A stretch of DNA of 7,987 nt from Parcubacteria group bacterium CG2_30_45_37. GTDB taxonomy: Bacteria; Patescibacteriota; Patescibacteriia; Patescibacteriales; GWC2-42-12. The notes under the pieces were generated by a model that had not been told where the DNA came from, did not search any database, and saw nothing but the letters and a program-made list of their open reading frames with translations. Where the stretch lies: positions 1,573-9,559 of the forward strand of contig MNZH01000033.1 in NCBI GenBank assembly GCA_001873515.1. The letters run 5' to 3'. Shown one piece after another: positions 1 through 6,533 of this stretch; position 1 is the first letter of the stretch; each line of letters begins with the position of its first letter. The position numbers and the translations under genes were made by a program.

Positions 1-2
1 AC

Positions 3-2024
3 TCGCCGCACGGCGCCTGCCCGAATTGCACCGGCCTGGGCACCAAGCTGGAAGTTGACCCCAAGCTGATTTTGAACCCCAATTTGACCATCGCCCAAGG
101 CGCCATCCACGCCTGGGCCCATAGCGCCAATGCCGGCCAAGGCTGGCTGATGAGGATTTTAGGCACGGTGGCGGCCGATCATGGTTTTGACTTAAACACG
201 CCCGTTAAAAACTTAAATAAAAAACAGCTGGACATCGTGCTCTACGGCTCGGGCGGAAAAAATTATAACGTCAACTACCAAAGCGAACGCTTTTCCGGCG
301 AGCTCACCACCGAGTTTGAAGGCGTCATCCCCAATCTGGAAAGGCGCTTTGGGCAAACCGAATCCGATTATGTCAGGCGTGAAATTGAGCAATACATGCG
401 CGTCCTGGTTTGCCCGACTTGCGGCGGCAAACGTTTAAAACCGGAAATTCTGGCCGTGCGCGTGGCCGATAAATCAATTTACGACATCACCAGCCTGACC
501 ATCGCTCAAGAAAAAACCTTCTTCACCGCTTTGGAAAAATCCGGCCAACTTACCGCGCGCGAGAAAAAAATAGGAGCGCGCATCATTAAAGAAATTTGCG
601 CCCGCTTGGATTTTCTTGCCAACGTGGGGCTGGATTATCTGACTTTAGCCCGCTCGGCCAATACCTTGTCCGGCGGCGAAGCCCAGCGCATCCGGCTGGC
701 CACCCAAATCGGCTCGGCCCTGATGGGCGTAATTTACATTTTGGACGAACCCTCCATCGGCCTGCACCAGCGCGACAACGCCAAGCTGCTCGCCACTTTA
801 AAAAAACTGCGCGACCTGGGCAATTCGGTAATCGTGGTGGAGCATGACCAGTCCACCATGCTGGCGGCCGATTGGCTCATCGACATCGGCCCGGGCGCGG
901 GCGAACACGGCGGCGAAATTGTGGCCGTGGGCACGCCGGCCCAGATAACCAAGAACCCCAAATCTTTAACCGGCCAATATCTAGCCGGGAAAAAATTCAT
1001 TCCGGTGCCGGCTAACTATCGCTCCGGCACCGGCTTGAGCCTTAAAATCATCGGCGCCAGCCAGCATAATTTAAAAAATCTTGACGTGGAATTTCCCTTG
1101 GGCAAATTCATCGCCATTACCGGCGTTTCCGGCTCGGGCAAATCCACCCTGATGACCGACATTTTAGCCAACGCTCTAAACCAAAAACTTTATCGCGCCA
1201 AAGTGGCGGTGGGCAAACACGACCGGATTGACGGCCTGACCAATATTGATAAAGTCATTAACATTGACCAGTCGCCCATCGGCCGCACCCCGCGCTCCAA
1301 TCCGGCCACTTACACCGGCGCCTTCACGCCCATCCGCGACCTTTACGCCGCCCTGCCCGAAGCCAAAATTAAAGGCTACCGGGCCGGCCGCTTTTCTTTT
1401 AACGTGCCGGGCGGGCGCTGCGAAGCCTGCGGCGGCGACGGCGTGGTTAAAATTGAAATGCAATTTTTGCCCGACGTCTACGTGGAATGCGACGTCTGCC
1501 ACGGCCGGCGCTACAGCCAGGAAGTTTTGGAAGTCCACTACCATGACAAAAATATTTCCGAAGTTTTAAACCTGACCGTGGAGGAAGCCATAAATTTATT
1601 TAAAAACATTCCGGCCATCCATCAAAAATTATCCACCTTAAGCCAAGTTGGCCTGTCTTACGTCAAGCTGGGCCAATCCGCCACCACCCTGTCCGGCGGC
1701 GAAGCCCAAAGAGTAAAATTAGCCACCGAGCTGTCGCGCCGCGCCACGGGCAAAACCCTTTATATTCTGGACGAACCCACCACCGGCCTGCATTTTGACG
1801 ACATTAAAAAACTCTTGCATGTCTTAGGCCAGCTGGTTGACAAAGGCAACACGGTTTTGATTATTGAGCATAATTTGGATGTCATTAAATCGGCGGACTG
1901 GATTATTGACCTCGGCCCTGAAGGCGGCGACCAGGGCGGCGCCGTCGTAGCGGTCGGCACGCCCAAAGAAGTCGCCAGGAATAAAAAGTCCTACACCGGG
2001 CAGTATCTGGCGAAGATTCTATAA
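3..2024 (+). CDS. uvrA: UvrABC excinuclease subunit A, C-terminal ~673 residues (5' end outside window)
   Basis: UvrA is the ABC-type ATPase that finds bulky DNA lesions and loads UvrB in nucleotide excision repair. The frame is open from base 3, inside the first zinc module (CPNC, Cys codons at 18 and 27, followed by GLG). The TTG at 72 is therefore not the true start. In order I see a CPTC pair near 411, the first ABC signature LSGGEAQR (666 on) and Walker B ILDEPS (738 on). The second ATPase half has Walker A GVSGSGKST (1122-1148), a zinc module with Cys codons at 1419, 1428, 1488 and 1497 (CX2C-X19-CX2C), signature LSGGEAQR (1689 on), Walker B LDEPTTGLH (1767 on) and an IIEHN H-loop. UvrA is usually about 940 residues, so about 270 are missing upstream, including the first Walker A. 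The C-terminus looks complete. Codons are visibly more GC-rich than in tyrS. The gene converges on the minus-strand block with a 16-base gap. Confidence 0.97.
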   Translation, partial: SPHGACPNCTGLGTKLEVDPKLILNPNLTIAQGAIHAWAHSANAGQGWLMRILGTVAADHGFDLNTPVKNLNKKQLDIVLYGSGGKNYNVNYQSERFSGELTTEFEGVIPNLERRFGQTESDYVRREIEQYMRVLVCPTCGGKRLKPEILAVRVADKSIYDITSLTIAQEKTFFTALEKSGQLTAREKKIGARIIKEICARLDFLANVGLDYLTLARSANTLSGGEAQRIRLATQIGSALMGVIYILDEPSIGLHQRDNAKLLATLKKLRDLGNSVIVVEHDQSTMLAADWLIDIGPGAGEHGGEIVAVGTPAQITKNPKSLTGQYLAGKKFIPVPANYRSGTGLSLKIIGASQHNLKNLDVEFPLGKFIAITGVSGSGKSTLMTDILANALNQKLYRAKVAVGKHDRIDGLTNIDKVINIDQSPIGRTPRSNPATYTGAFTPIRDLYAALPEAKIKGYRAGRFSFNVPGGRCEACGGDGVVKIEMQFLPDVYVECDVCHGRRYSQEVLEVHYHDKNISEVLNLTVEEAINLFKNIPAIHQKLSTLSQVGLSYVKLGQSATTLSGGEAQRVKLATELSRRATGKTLYILDEPTTGLHFDDIKKLLHVLGQLVDKGNTVLIIEHNLDVIKSADWIIDLGPEGGDQGGAVVAVGTPKEVARNKKSYTGQYLAKIL

Positions 2025-2038
2025 GCCCCCCTTTTTTT
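1998..2038 (+). terminator. Possible weak intrinsic terminator at the uvrA stop
   Basis: GGGC at 1998-2001 can pair with GCCC at 2025-2028. An inner ATCT/AGAT helix closes a GGCGA loop, and a run of seven T follows at 2032-2038. The stem is short and interrupted and overlaps the stop codon, so this is a weak call. The C6T7 tract could instead be a decayed copy of the C6TTTGTC-type palindromic repeat seen in argS. Confidence 0.3.
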
Positions 2039-2040
2039 GT

Positions 2041-2388
2041 CTAGCGGAGAACCTCTTCGTAAAACATTAAAAAATAGCTTAAAGGCATAATTTTAACATC
2101 ACCTCTATTTTTCAACATCTTCTTACTAATTATAATCCCTTTTTTAAATCCGGCTTGTTTAAAAATTTCCCAGTCAGCCTGTTTTATTTCTTTCTCATAT
2201 CTTATTAAAATCGGCGTCAGGTGGGTTCTGGCCCGAGTTTTAGCGGCTAAAGTTTTATAGCCCACGCTCCGACCCAAATTTAAAATTATTTTTTCCATGA
2301 TTTGCCGCACCAGCACCGGGTCAAACTTTAAGCTGCCGCCCCGCCACCAAGGATTTTGGATTGTCAGTAATTCCAAATTTAGGTCCAT
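2041..2388 (-). pseudogene. Internally deleted remnant of an AAA/DUF4143-type ATPase (115 codons)
   Basis: The frame is open from an ATG one base after the glyQS stop to a TAG at 2041-2043. An in-frame TTG at 2409 would add 7 residues inside glyQS. The first ~20 residues contain IQNPWW, which resembles the extreme N-terminus of AAA-type ATPases with a C-terminal DUF4143 nuclease-like domain. The remainder resembles the tail of the same family: an IMEKIILNLG helix, PILIRYEKEI (usual form PIEVKY-n-I), KKGIIISKK and a PLSYFL end. The Walker A/B core and most of the ~400-residue protein are absent. The simplest reading is a gene that lost its middle in frame. It has no recognisable catalytic motif left. 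Alternatively it is an expressed small protein of unknown function. Family assignment is from memory of sequence patterns, so moderate confidence only. Confidence 0.5.
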
Positions 2389-2389
2389 G

Positions 2390-3736
2390 TTATTTAAACT
2401 TTTTCTCAAAATACTCTTTTAATTCCCCAATTTTCACTCTTACCTGCTTCATTGAGTCGCGGTCGCGCACGGTGACGTCGTCCAATTCCTGCGAGTCAAA
2501 ATCTATGGTAACACAGAAAGGCGTGCCGATTTCGTCCTGCCTCCGGTAGCGCTTGCCGATATTGCCGTTGTCGTCAAATTCGCAGGCATAATCAACTTTT
2601 AATTTAGCAAACACGGCTTTGGCTTTTTTTACCAATGCCGGCTTATTTTTCAGTAAAGGGAAAACCGCGATTTTTACCGGCGCCAGCCAAAAGGGAAATT
2701 TCATAACCACTCTGGTTTCAATTTTTCCCTCTCCTTGCGAAGGAGAGGGTTGGGTGAGGTTTTCTTCCCCGTATGACTCGCACAGCACGGCCAAAACCGT
2801 GCGCTCCACGCCGAGCGACGGCTCAATTACGTGCGGGATAATTTTTTTGCCGTCTTCGGCGGTATAGCTTAAATCCGCGCCGGAAAACTTGGCATGCTGG
2901 CTTAAATCATAATCCGTGCGGTAAGCCAAGCCGTACAACTCTTCCTTGCCGAAAGGAAATTCATATTCAAAATCAATGGTCTTTTTGGAATAGTGCGCCC
3001 GCTCTTTTTCCGAAACCTCCAGTTCATGAATATTGCGCTTTACGTCCAGCCCCAATTTTTTCATCCAATCCAGCATTTGCTCGCGCCAATCTTCAAAAAC
3101 CGCCTGCCAGTCTTTGTCCTTTTCCGGCGGCGCCATAAAATATTCAATTTCCATCTGCTCAAACTCGCGCGTCCTAAAAATAAAATTTCCCGGCGTGATT
3201 TCGTTTCTGAAAGCCTTGCCGATTTGGCCGATGCCGAACGGCAGCTTGGGCCGCATCGTATCCATAATATTTTTAAAATTAACGAAAATCCCCTGGGCGG
3301 TTTCCGGCCTTAAATAAGCCACGTTGGCGCTGTCTTCGGCCGGGCCGATAAAAGTTTTAAACATCAGGTTGAATTTTTTCGGGTTGGTCAGCTTGCCGCC
3401 GCAGGCCGGGCAAGTTTCAGCTTCCAGCTCGTCAGCGCGGTATCTTTTCTTGCATTTTAAACATTCCACCAGCGGGTCGGAAAACTCGCTTAAATGCCCC
3501 GAGGCTTTCCAGGTTTCCGGATTCATGATAATGGCCGCGTCCAAGCCGACCATGTCTTCCCGGTCCTGCACGAACTTTTTCCACCATCTCCGCTTGATAT
3601 TGTTTTTTAGCTCCGCGCCGTACGGCCCATAATCCCAAGCGTTGGCCAGGCCGCCGTAAATTTCCGAATCCGGAAAAATAAAACCGCGCCGCTTGCATAA
3701 AGAAACAATTTTTTCCATTTTATTTTGTTCTGCCAT
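2390..3736 (-). CDS. glyQS: Glycyl-tRNA synthetase, class II alpha2 type (448 aa)
   Basis: It charges tRNA-Gly with glycine in the cytoplasm. This is the single-chain archaeal/eukaryotic/Thermus-like form, not the alpha2beta2 GlyQ+GlyS pair. Visible features are the N-terminal RRGFIFP and EIYGGL blocks (residues 17-30), a Zn ribbon with C92, C95, C109 and C112, RPETAQGIF (143-151), motif 2 around FRNEITPGNF (176-185), motif 3 with EPSLGVERT (305-313), and a C-terminal anticodon-binding domain from about residue 348 (PFWLAPVKIAVFPLL). Length is normal. Between catalytic and anticodon domains sits an 11-residue insert (327-337, LTQPSPSQGEG) encoded by a palindromic repeat. The ATG at 3736 lies 8 bases after dedA. 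No Shine-Dalgarno is evident. A second in-frame ATG (residue 7, MEKIVSL) also fits family N-termini, so the exact start is uncertain. Confidence 0.96.
   Translation of the reverse strand: MAEQNKMEKIVSLCKRRGFIFPDSEIYGGLANAWDYGPYGAELKNNIKRRWWKKFVQDREDMVGLDAAIIMNPETWKASGHLSEFSDPLVECLKCKKRYRADELEAETCPACGGKLTNPKKFNLMFKTFIGPAEDSANVAYLRPETAQGIFVNFKNIMDTMRPKLPFGIGQIGKAFRNEITPGNFIFRTREFEQMEIEYFMAPPEKDKDWQAVFEDWREQMLDWMKKLGLDVKRNIHELEVSEKERAHYSKKTIDFEYEFPFGKEELYGLAYRTDYDLSQHAKFSGADLSYTAEDGKKIIPHVIEPSLGVERTVLAVLCESYGEENLTQPSPSQGEGKIETRVVMKFPFWLAPVKIAVFPLLKNKPALVKKAKAVFAKLKVDYACEFDDNGNIGKRYRRQDEIGTPFCVTIDFDSQELDDVTVRDRDSMKQVRVKIGELKEYFEKKFK
2726..2759. repeat. Palindromic repeat inserted in frame in glyQS
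   Basis: A perfect 10-bp inverted repeat, CCCTCTCCTT (2727-2736) with AAGGAGAGGG (2740-2749), has a GCG loop and a TTGGGTGAGG tail to 2759. Read on the minus strand it gives LTQPSPSQGEG. From memory, the same type of palindrome and its QPSPSQGEG-like peptide recur in many bacterial genomes as a dispersed repeat. It falls in the linker between the catalytic and anticodon-binding domains, where an extra loop should be tolerated. Confidence 0.85.
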
Positions 3737-3744
3737 ACTGTTAT

Positions 3745-4365
3745 TTAATTAGTTTTTAAATTTTTCAAATGCCTCCTAACGTACCAAACTATAAATGCCA
3801 ATATTACCGCCGCAATCACCGCGTCAAACTTATGAAAATATACTCCCAGCGTATTCCAATGCTCTCCCAAAACCATGCCGACGTAAGCCAAGGCGAGGCA
3901 CCAAGGCAATGAGCCCAAAAAAGTATAAATCACGAATTTGCTGAAATTCATTTTAGCGATGCCGGCCGGGAGCGAGATGAAGGTGCGCGCCACGGGCAGA
4001 AGACGCGAGAAAAAAATCGCGGCCGAGCCATATTTGTTAAAAAATTTATCCGCCCGAGCTAAATCGTGATGCGAAATTAAAACGTACTTGCCGTATTTTT
4101 CAATAAACGCCCGCCCGCCCCAAATTCCGACCGCGTAAGCTACCACCGAACCGACAACGCAGCCCAAAGCGCCGGCCAAAGCCACGCCGATTAGGCTGAA
4201 TTTCCCTTGCGCTACCAAAAATCCGGCAAACGGCATGATTACTTCCGACGGCAGAGGCACGCAAGCGCTTTCAATCGCCATCAGCGCGCCGACGCCGGTA
4301 TAGCCGAGCGAGGAAATAGCACTAATTATAAAATTTGTTACTAAACTCAAAAAATATCCTATCAT
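3745..4365 (-). CDS. DedA-family membrane protein (SNARE-associated/VTT domain), 206 aa
   Basis: This is a polytopic inner-membrane protein. DedA-family members (PF09335) include the undecaprenyl-phosphate and phospholipid translocases, so a lipid-carrier flipping role is likely but unproven here. Visible features are a hydrophobic N-terminus, the LPSE motif (38-41) after IESACVP, a glycine-rich hydrophobic stretch (57-84), and the family signature FFSRLLPVARTF (118-129) with R121 and R127. LPAGIAKM (132-139), a hydrophobic segment with SLPW (152-155) and a last membrane helix (about 181-196) follow, then a basic tail. Length is typical. It starts 3 bases after argS and ends 8 bases before glyQS, so it is co-transcribed with them. 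Which DedA subfamily it belongs to cannot be decided by eye. Confidence 0.93.
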   Translation of the reverse strand: MIGYFLSLVTNFIISAISSLGYTGVGALMAIESACVPLPSEVIMPFAGFLVAQGKFSLIGVALAGALGCVVGSVVAYAVGIWGGRAFIEKYGKYVLISHHDLARADKFFNKYGSAAIFFSRLLPVARTFISLPAGIAKMNFSKFVIYTFLGSLPWCLALAYVGMVLGEHWNTLGVYFHKFDAVIAAVILAFIVWYVRRHLKNLKTN

Positions 4366-4368
4366 ATT

Positions 4369-6096
4369 TTACATTTCCTCTACCACCTCAATCCCTAAAA
4401 GTCCCAGCCCATTTTTAATCACCTGGCTGACCGCGCTAATTAATGCCAGCCTGGCTTGCCTGACTTCGGTTTTAGCCTTTAACACTGGCACGGCATGGTA
4501 ATAATCGTTAAACTCCCGCGCCAGCTCAAATAAAAATTTAGCCAGCTCGTCCGGCGCGTAATTTTTTCCGGCCGCCGCCACCGCTTCCGGATACCTGGCC
4601 AATTTATTAACTATCGCCGACTCTTTAGCCTCATTCAACATTTCGTATTTAATTTGCGTTGCGAGTTTTGCGTTGCGAGTTTTGCGAATTATGCTTTTTA
4701 TTCTCGCCCCCGTATATTGCAGATAAGCCGCCGTGCAGCCATCAAAACGCAAGGCCTGTTCCAGGCCAAAGGTAATAATTTTGTCGGCGCCCACTTTTAT
4801 CATTTCAAATTTCAACGCCCCATTGACTAGTTTGTCCGACACCTCATTTATTTTTTTCTCGCTCCAATTTTTATGCCTTTTTTTGGTTTCTTCAACCGCT
4901 TTGGCCAGGGCGAGGGAGCGCAAATCCTCGTAAGTGATGACATTACCAGTTCGAGAAGACATCATGCCTTCAGGTAATTTAACAAAGTCATAGCTTAGAT
5001 GCTTCAGCTCTTGCTTAAAGCCCAAAAGCTCTAAAACTTTAAATAACTGCTTAAAATACAGGCTCTGGCGCGCGTCAACCACATGAATTGACTGGTCAAC
5101 TTTATATTTTTTAAACTTTTCCTCGGCCAACGCCAGGTCGGCCACCGGATAAAGCGCTGTACCGTCAGAGCGAATAATCACCAAAACTCCCAAGCCGCAT
5201 TTTTCTAAATCTGCGATAATCGCGCCCTGGCTTTTTATTAAAAATTCTTTTTTGTAGAGCTCGGCCACCAGCGCCAGCCCCTCGTCTATGAATTCGCTCT
5301 CATAAAAAATACGCTCAAACTTAACGCCCAGCTCTTTGTAAATTTTAGCGAAGCCGTCAATGCTCCACTTCCTGGTTTTTTGCCATAATTTATATTCCTG
5401 GCCGCGGCGGCTTTCAATTTTTTTCATGATTTGGGCCACCTCGGCTTTTCCAGCCTCATTGTTCTCCAGCTCCTGGCAGGCGCGAACATAAACTTTTCCT
5501 AAAAAATACCCTTTACTGCCCCCCTTGACAAAGGGGGGTTGGGGGGATTTCTCTTCTTTATAAAAATTCTGGAGCGCCCACAAAGTTTTTGCCGTGTGAA
5601 TGCCAAAATCATTAATATACGATACCGGCCTGGCCTTAAAGCCGTTAGCCGCCAAAATTTTAGTGATGGCGTCGCCGTAAGCGATGTTGCGCAGATGCCC
5701 GACATGATATTCCTTATGCGTGTTGGCGTTGGAAAATTCAATCATTACTTTCTTGTTTTTACCGATTTTGTTCAAGCCGTATTTAATCTTTTCATTTAAA
5801 ATCTCCCCAATCGCGCCCTCGGCCAGTTTGGTCTTGCTAAAAGTAAAATTTATAAACGGGCCGATGGCTTTAGCCGCCACCGCTACGTCATTCAGCTCAA
5901 TTTTTCCCACCAAAAATTCCGCCGTCGCCACCGCGGTTTTATTAAGCTCTTTGGCCAGCCCAAAGCAAGGCAAGCTTAAATCCCCGAACTCCACCCTCGG
6001 CGGATAAACCAAATCAGCCGCGCTCACCGCTTTCTTTTTCAACGCTTCATTAATGGCCTCGGCGATATTCTCTTTAATTTTTTCCAAAGTGGACAT
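4369..6096 (-). CDS. argS: Arginyl-tRNA synthetase, class I (575 aa)
   Basis: It charges tRNA-Arg with arginine. Domains in order are an N-terminal additional domain (about 1-90, with PPRVEFGDLSLPCF at 32-45), the Rossmann catalytic core with SNANTHKEYHVGH (122-134; HVGH is the HIGH motif) and INDFGIHTAK (161-170), and the KMSKS-equivalent GMMSSRTGN (377-385). The DALR anticodon-binding domain contains FDGCTAAYLQYTGARI (451-466) and FELAREFNDYYHAV (523-536). Length is normal for the family. Two repeat-derived segments are read in frame: residues 183-198 (KSPQPPFVKGGSKGYF) and 471-482 (RKTRNAKLATQI). The ATG at 6096 lies 6 bases after the decayed murI stop and has no clear Shine-Dalgarno. Both signature motifs are intact, so I expect a working enzyme. 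Confidence 0.97.
   Translation of the reverse strand: MSTLEKIKENIAEAINEALKKKAVSAADLVYPPRVEFGDLSLPCFGLAKELNKTAVATAEFLVGKIELNDVAVAAKAIGPFINFTFSKTKLAEGAIGEILNEKIKYGLNKIGKNKKVMIEFSNANTHKEYHVGHLRNIAYGDAITKILAANGFKARPVSYINDFGIHTAKTLWALQNFYKEEKSPQPPFVKGGSKGYFLGKVYVRACQELENNEAGKAEVAQIMKKIESRRGQEYKLWQKTRKWSIDGFAKIYKELGVKFERIFYESEFIDEGLALVAELYKKEFLIKSQGAIIADLEKCGLGVLVIIRSDGTALYPVADLALAEEKFKKYKVDQSIHVVDARQSLYFKQLFKVLELLGFKQELKHLSYDFVKLPEGMMSSRTGNVITYEDLRSLALAKAVEETKKRHKNWSEKKINEVSDKLVNGALKFEMIKVGADKIITFGLEQALRFDGCTAAYLQYTGARIKSIIRKTRNAKLATQIKYEMLNEAKESAIVNKLARYPEAVAAAGKNYAPDELAKFLFELAREFNDYYHAVPVLKAKTEVRQARLALISAVSQVIKNGLGLLGIEVVEEM
4376..4382 (-). promoter_or_regulatory. Shine-Dalgarno-like site for dedA inside the end of argS
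   Basis: On the minus strand TAGAGGA lies in the last codons of argS, with GAGG at 4380-4377 and 11 bases between it and the dedA ATG. It is the only start in the block with a recognisable purine-rich site, and it supports the 4365 start. It may allow translational coupling across the argS stop. Spacing is slightly long. Confidence 0.45.
4655..4690. repeat. 14-bp tandem duplication in argS
   Basis: TGCGTTGCGAGTTT occurs twice without mismatch (4655-4668 and 4669-4682), followed by a partial third copy, TGCGAATT (4683-4690). Because 14 is not a multiple of three, the copies are read in different frames (roughly RKTRN then AKLAT on the minus strand). The segment lies in the helical anticodon-binding domain. 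It resembles low-complexity tandem repeats that expand by slippage. Confidence 0.85.
5503..5550. repeat. C6/G6 palindromic repeat inserted in frame in argS
   Basis: CCCCCCTT (5519-5526) and AAGGGGGG (5531-5538) form an 8-bp stem with a GACA loop, flanked by TTGGGGGGATTT. On the minus strand it encodes KSPQPPFVKGGSKGYF, a peptide I associate with a widespread dispersed palindromic repeat. It interrupts the segment after NFYKEE and before LGKVYVRACQ in the catalytic domain. Outer boundaries of the insert are approximate. Confidence 0.85.
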
Positions 6097-6102
6097 AAAA
6101 TA

Positions 6103-6388
6103 TTACAAAACAGCTTTTTTAATTTCTTTAATCTCTTTCCCCAAAAATTTTTAAGATCATTTTAGTTTCCGGCCTGCCGGTCCAGCCTTCTTCAACCAAG
6201 GGCACGAGCAATGGGCAGGCTTGCTCATAAATTTCCAGGTCGTGGCGCAATTTTTCCAGCTCTTTTTTATTGCCGTACGGCGCCCGCGCGTTGTCGCCTA
6301 AGTAGATATAATCATAATCCGGCAAAACTCTTAAAAATTCTTTTAAGACGGTCAACCCGCCGAACCCTGAATCAAAAACTCCAATCAT
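6103..6388 (-). pseudogene. murI: Glutamate racemase remnant with two internal deletions and a frameshift
   Basis: Intact MurI (about 260 residues) converts L- to D-glutamate for peptidoglycan. Here an ATG frame begins with the true N-terminus (IGVFDSGFGGLTVL at 2-15, GDNARAPYGNK at 31-41). It then jumps to a mid-protein block (KLRHDLEIYEQACPLLVPL, then VEEGW, residues 46-69, and RPETKMIL). It stops at 6128 after 86 codons. Shifting one frame at about 6147 gives FLGKEIKEIKKAVL and a TAA at 6103-6105, which matches a typical MurI C-terminus. The three pieces are in the correct order, but about 100 residues after the N-terminus and another large part before the C-terminus are gone. Both catalytic cysteine motifs (CNTAS and GCTHYP) are missing, so racemase activity is not possible. 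Block identities are from family knowledge; no alignment was run. Confidence 0.82.
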
Positions 6389-6402
6389 TGTATGAATTAT
6401 TA

Positions 6403-6519
6403 TGCTGAGTGAAAATATTAATTTTGAGCGCCTACGAAATTGTAAAGGTTTTTTAAAATTAATATTTTAAAAAATCCACAAATTTCGTCGAAGCGAAAAA
6501 TTAATATTTTCACTCAGCA
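6403..6519. mobile_element. 117-bp near-perfect palindrome, MITE-like
   Basis: Outer arms are 23-bp perfect inverted repeats (TGCTGAGTGAAAATATTAATTTT at 6403-6425, complement at 6497-6519). Inside them are a shared ACGAAATT/AATTTCGT pair and a central 11-bp stem (6449-6459 with 6464-6474) around a TAAT loop. The rest of the arms is partly mismatched. There is no coding capacity. It fills the gap between the tyrS stop and the murI remnant, ending 14 bases upstream of the murI ATG. I see no convincing target-site duplication. It could be a miniature inverted-repeat transposable element, a REP/BIME-type repeat, or a long hairpin that affects transcription between tyrS and argS. Confidence 0.7.
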
Positions 6520-6533
6520 AATCTAAATTTAAA

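Noticed and set aside
1176..1544. A 122-codon open frame antisense to uvrA.
   Set aside because: It lies wholly opposite conserved UvrA motifs, its translation is low-complexity Ala/Val/Phe-rich, and it has no family pattern. It is a composition shadow.
3432..3698. An open frame overlapping the 5' part of glyQS on the same strand.
   Set aside because: The glyQS frame there encodes clear class II synthetase motifs, and the alternative frame has no recognisable content.
6103..6388. Programmed frameshifting to make a functional MurI.
   Set aside because: Even with the frame restored, both catalytic cysteine motifs and most of the two domains are missing, so decay explains it better.
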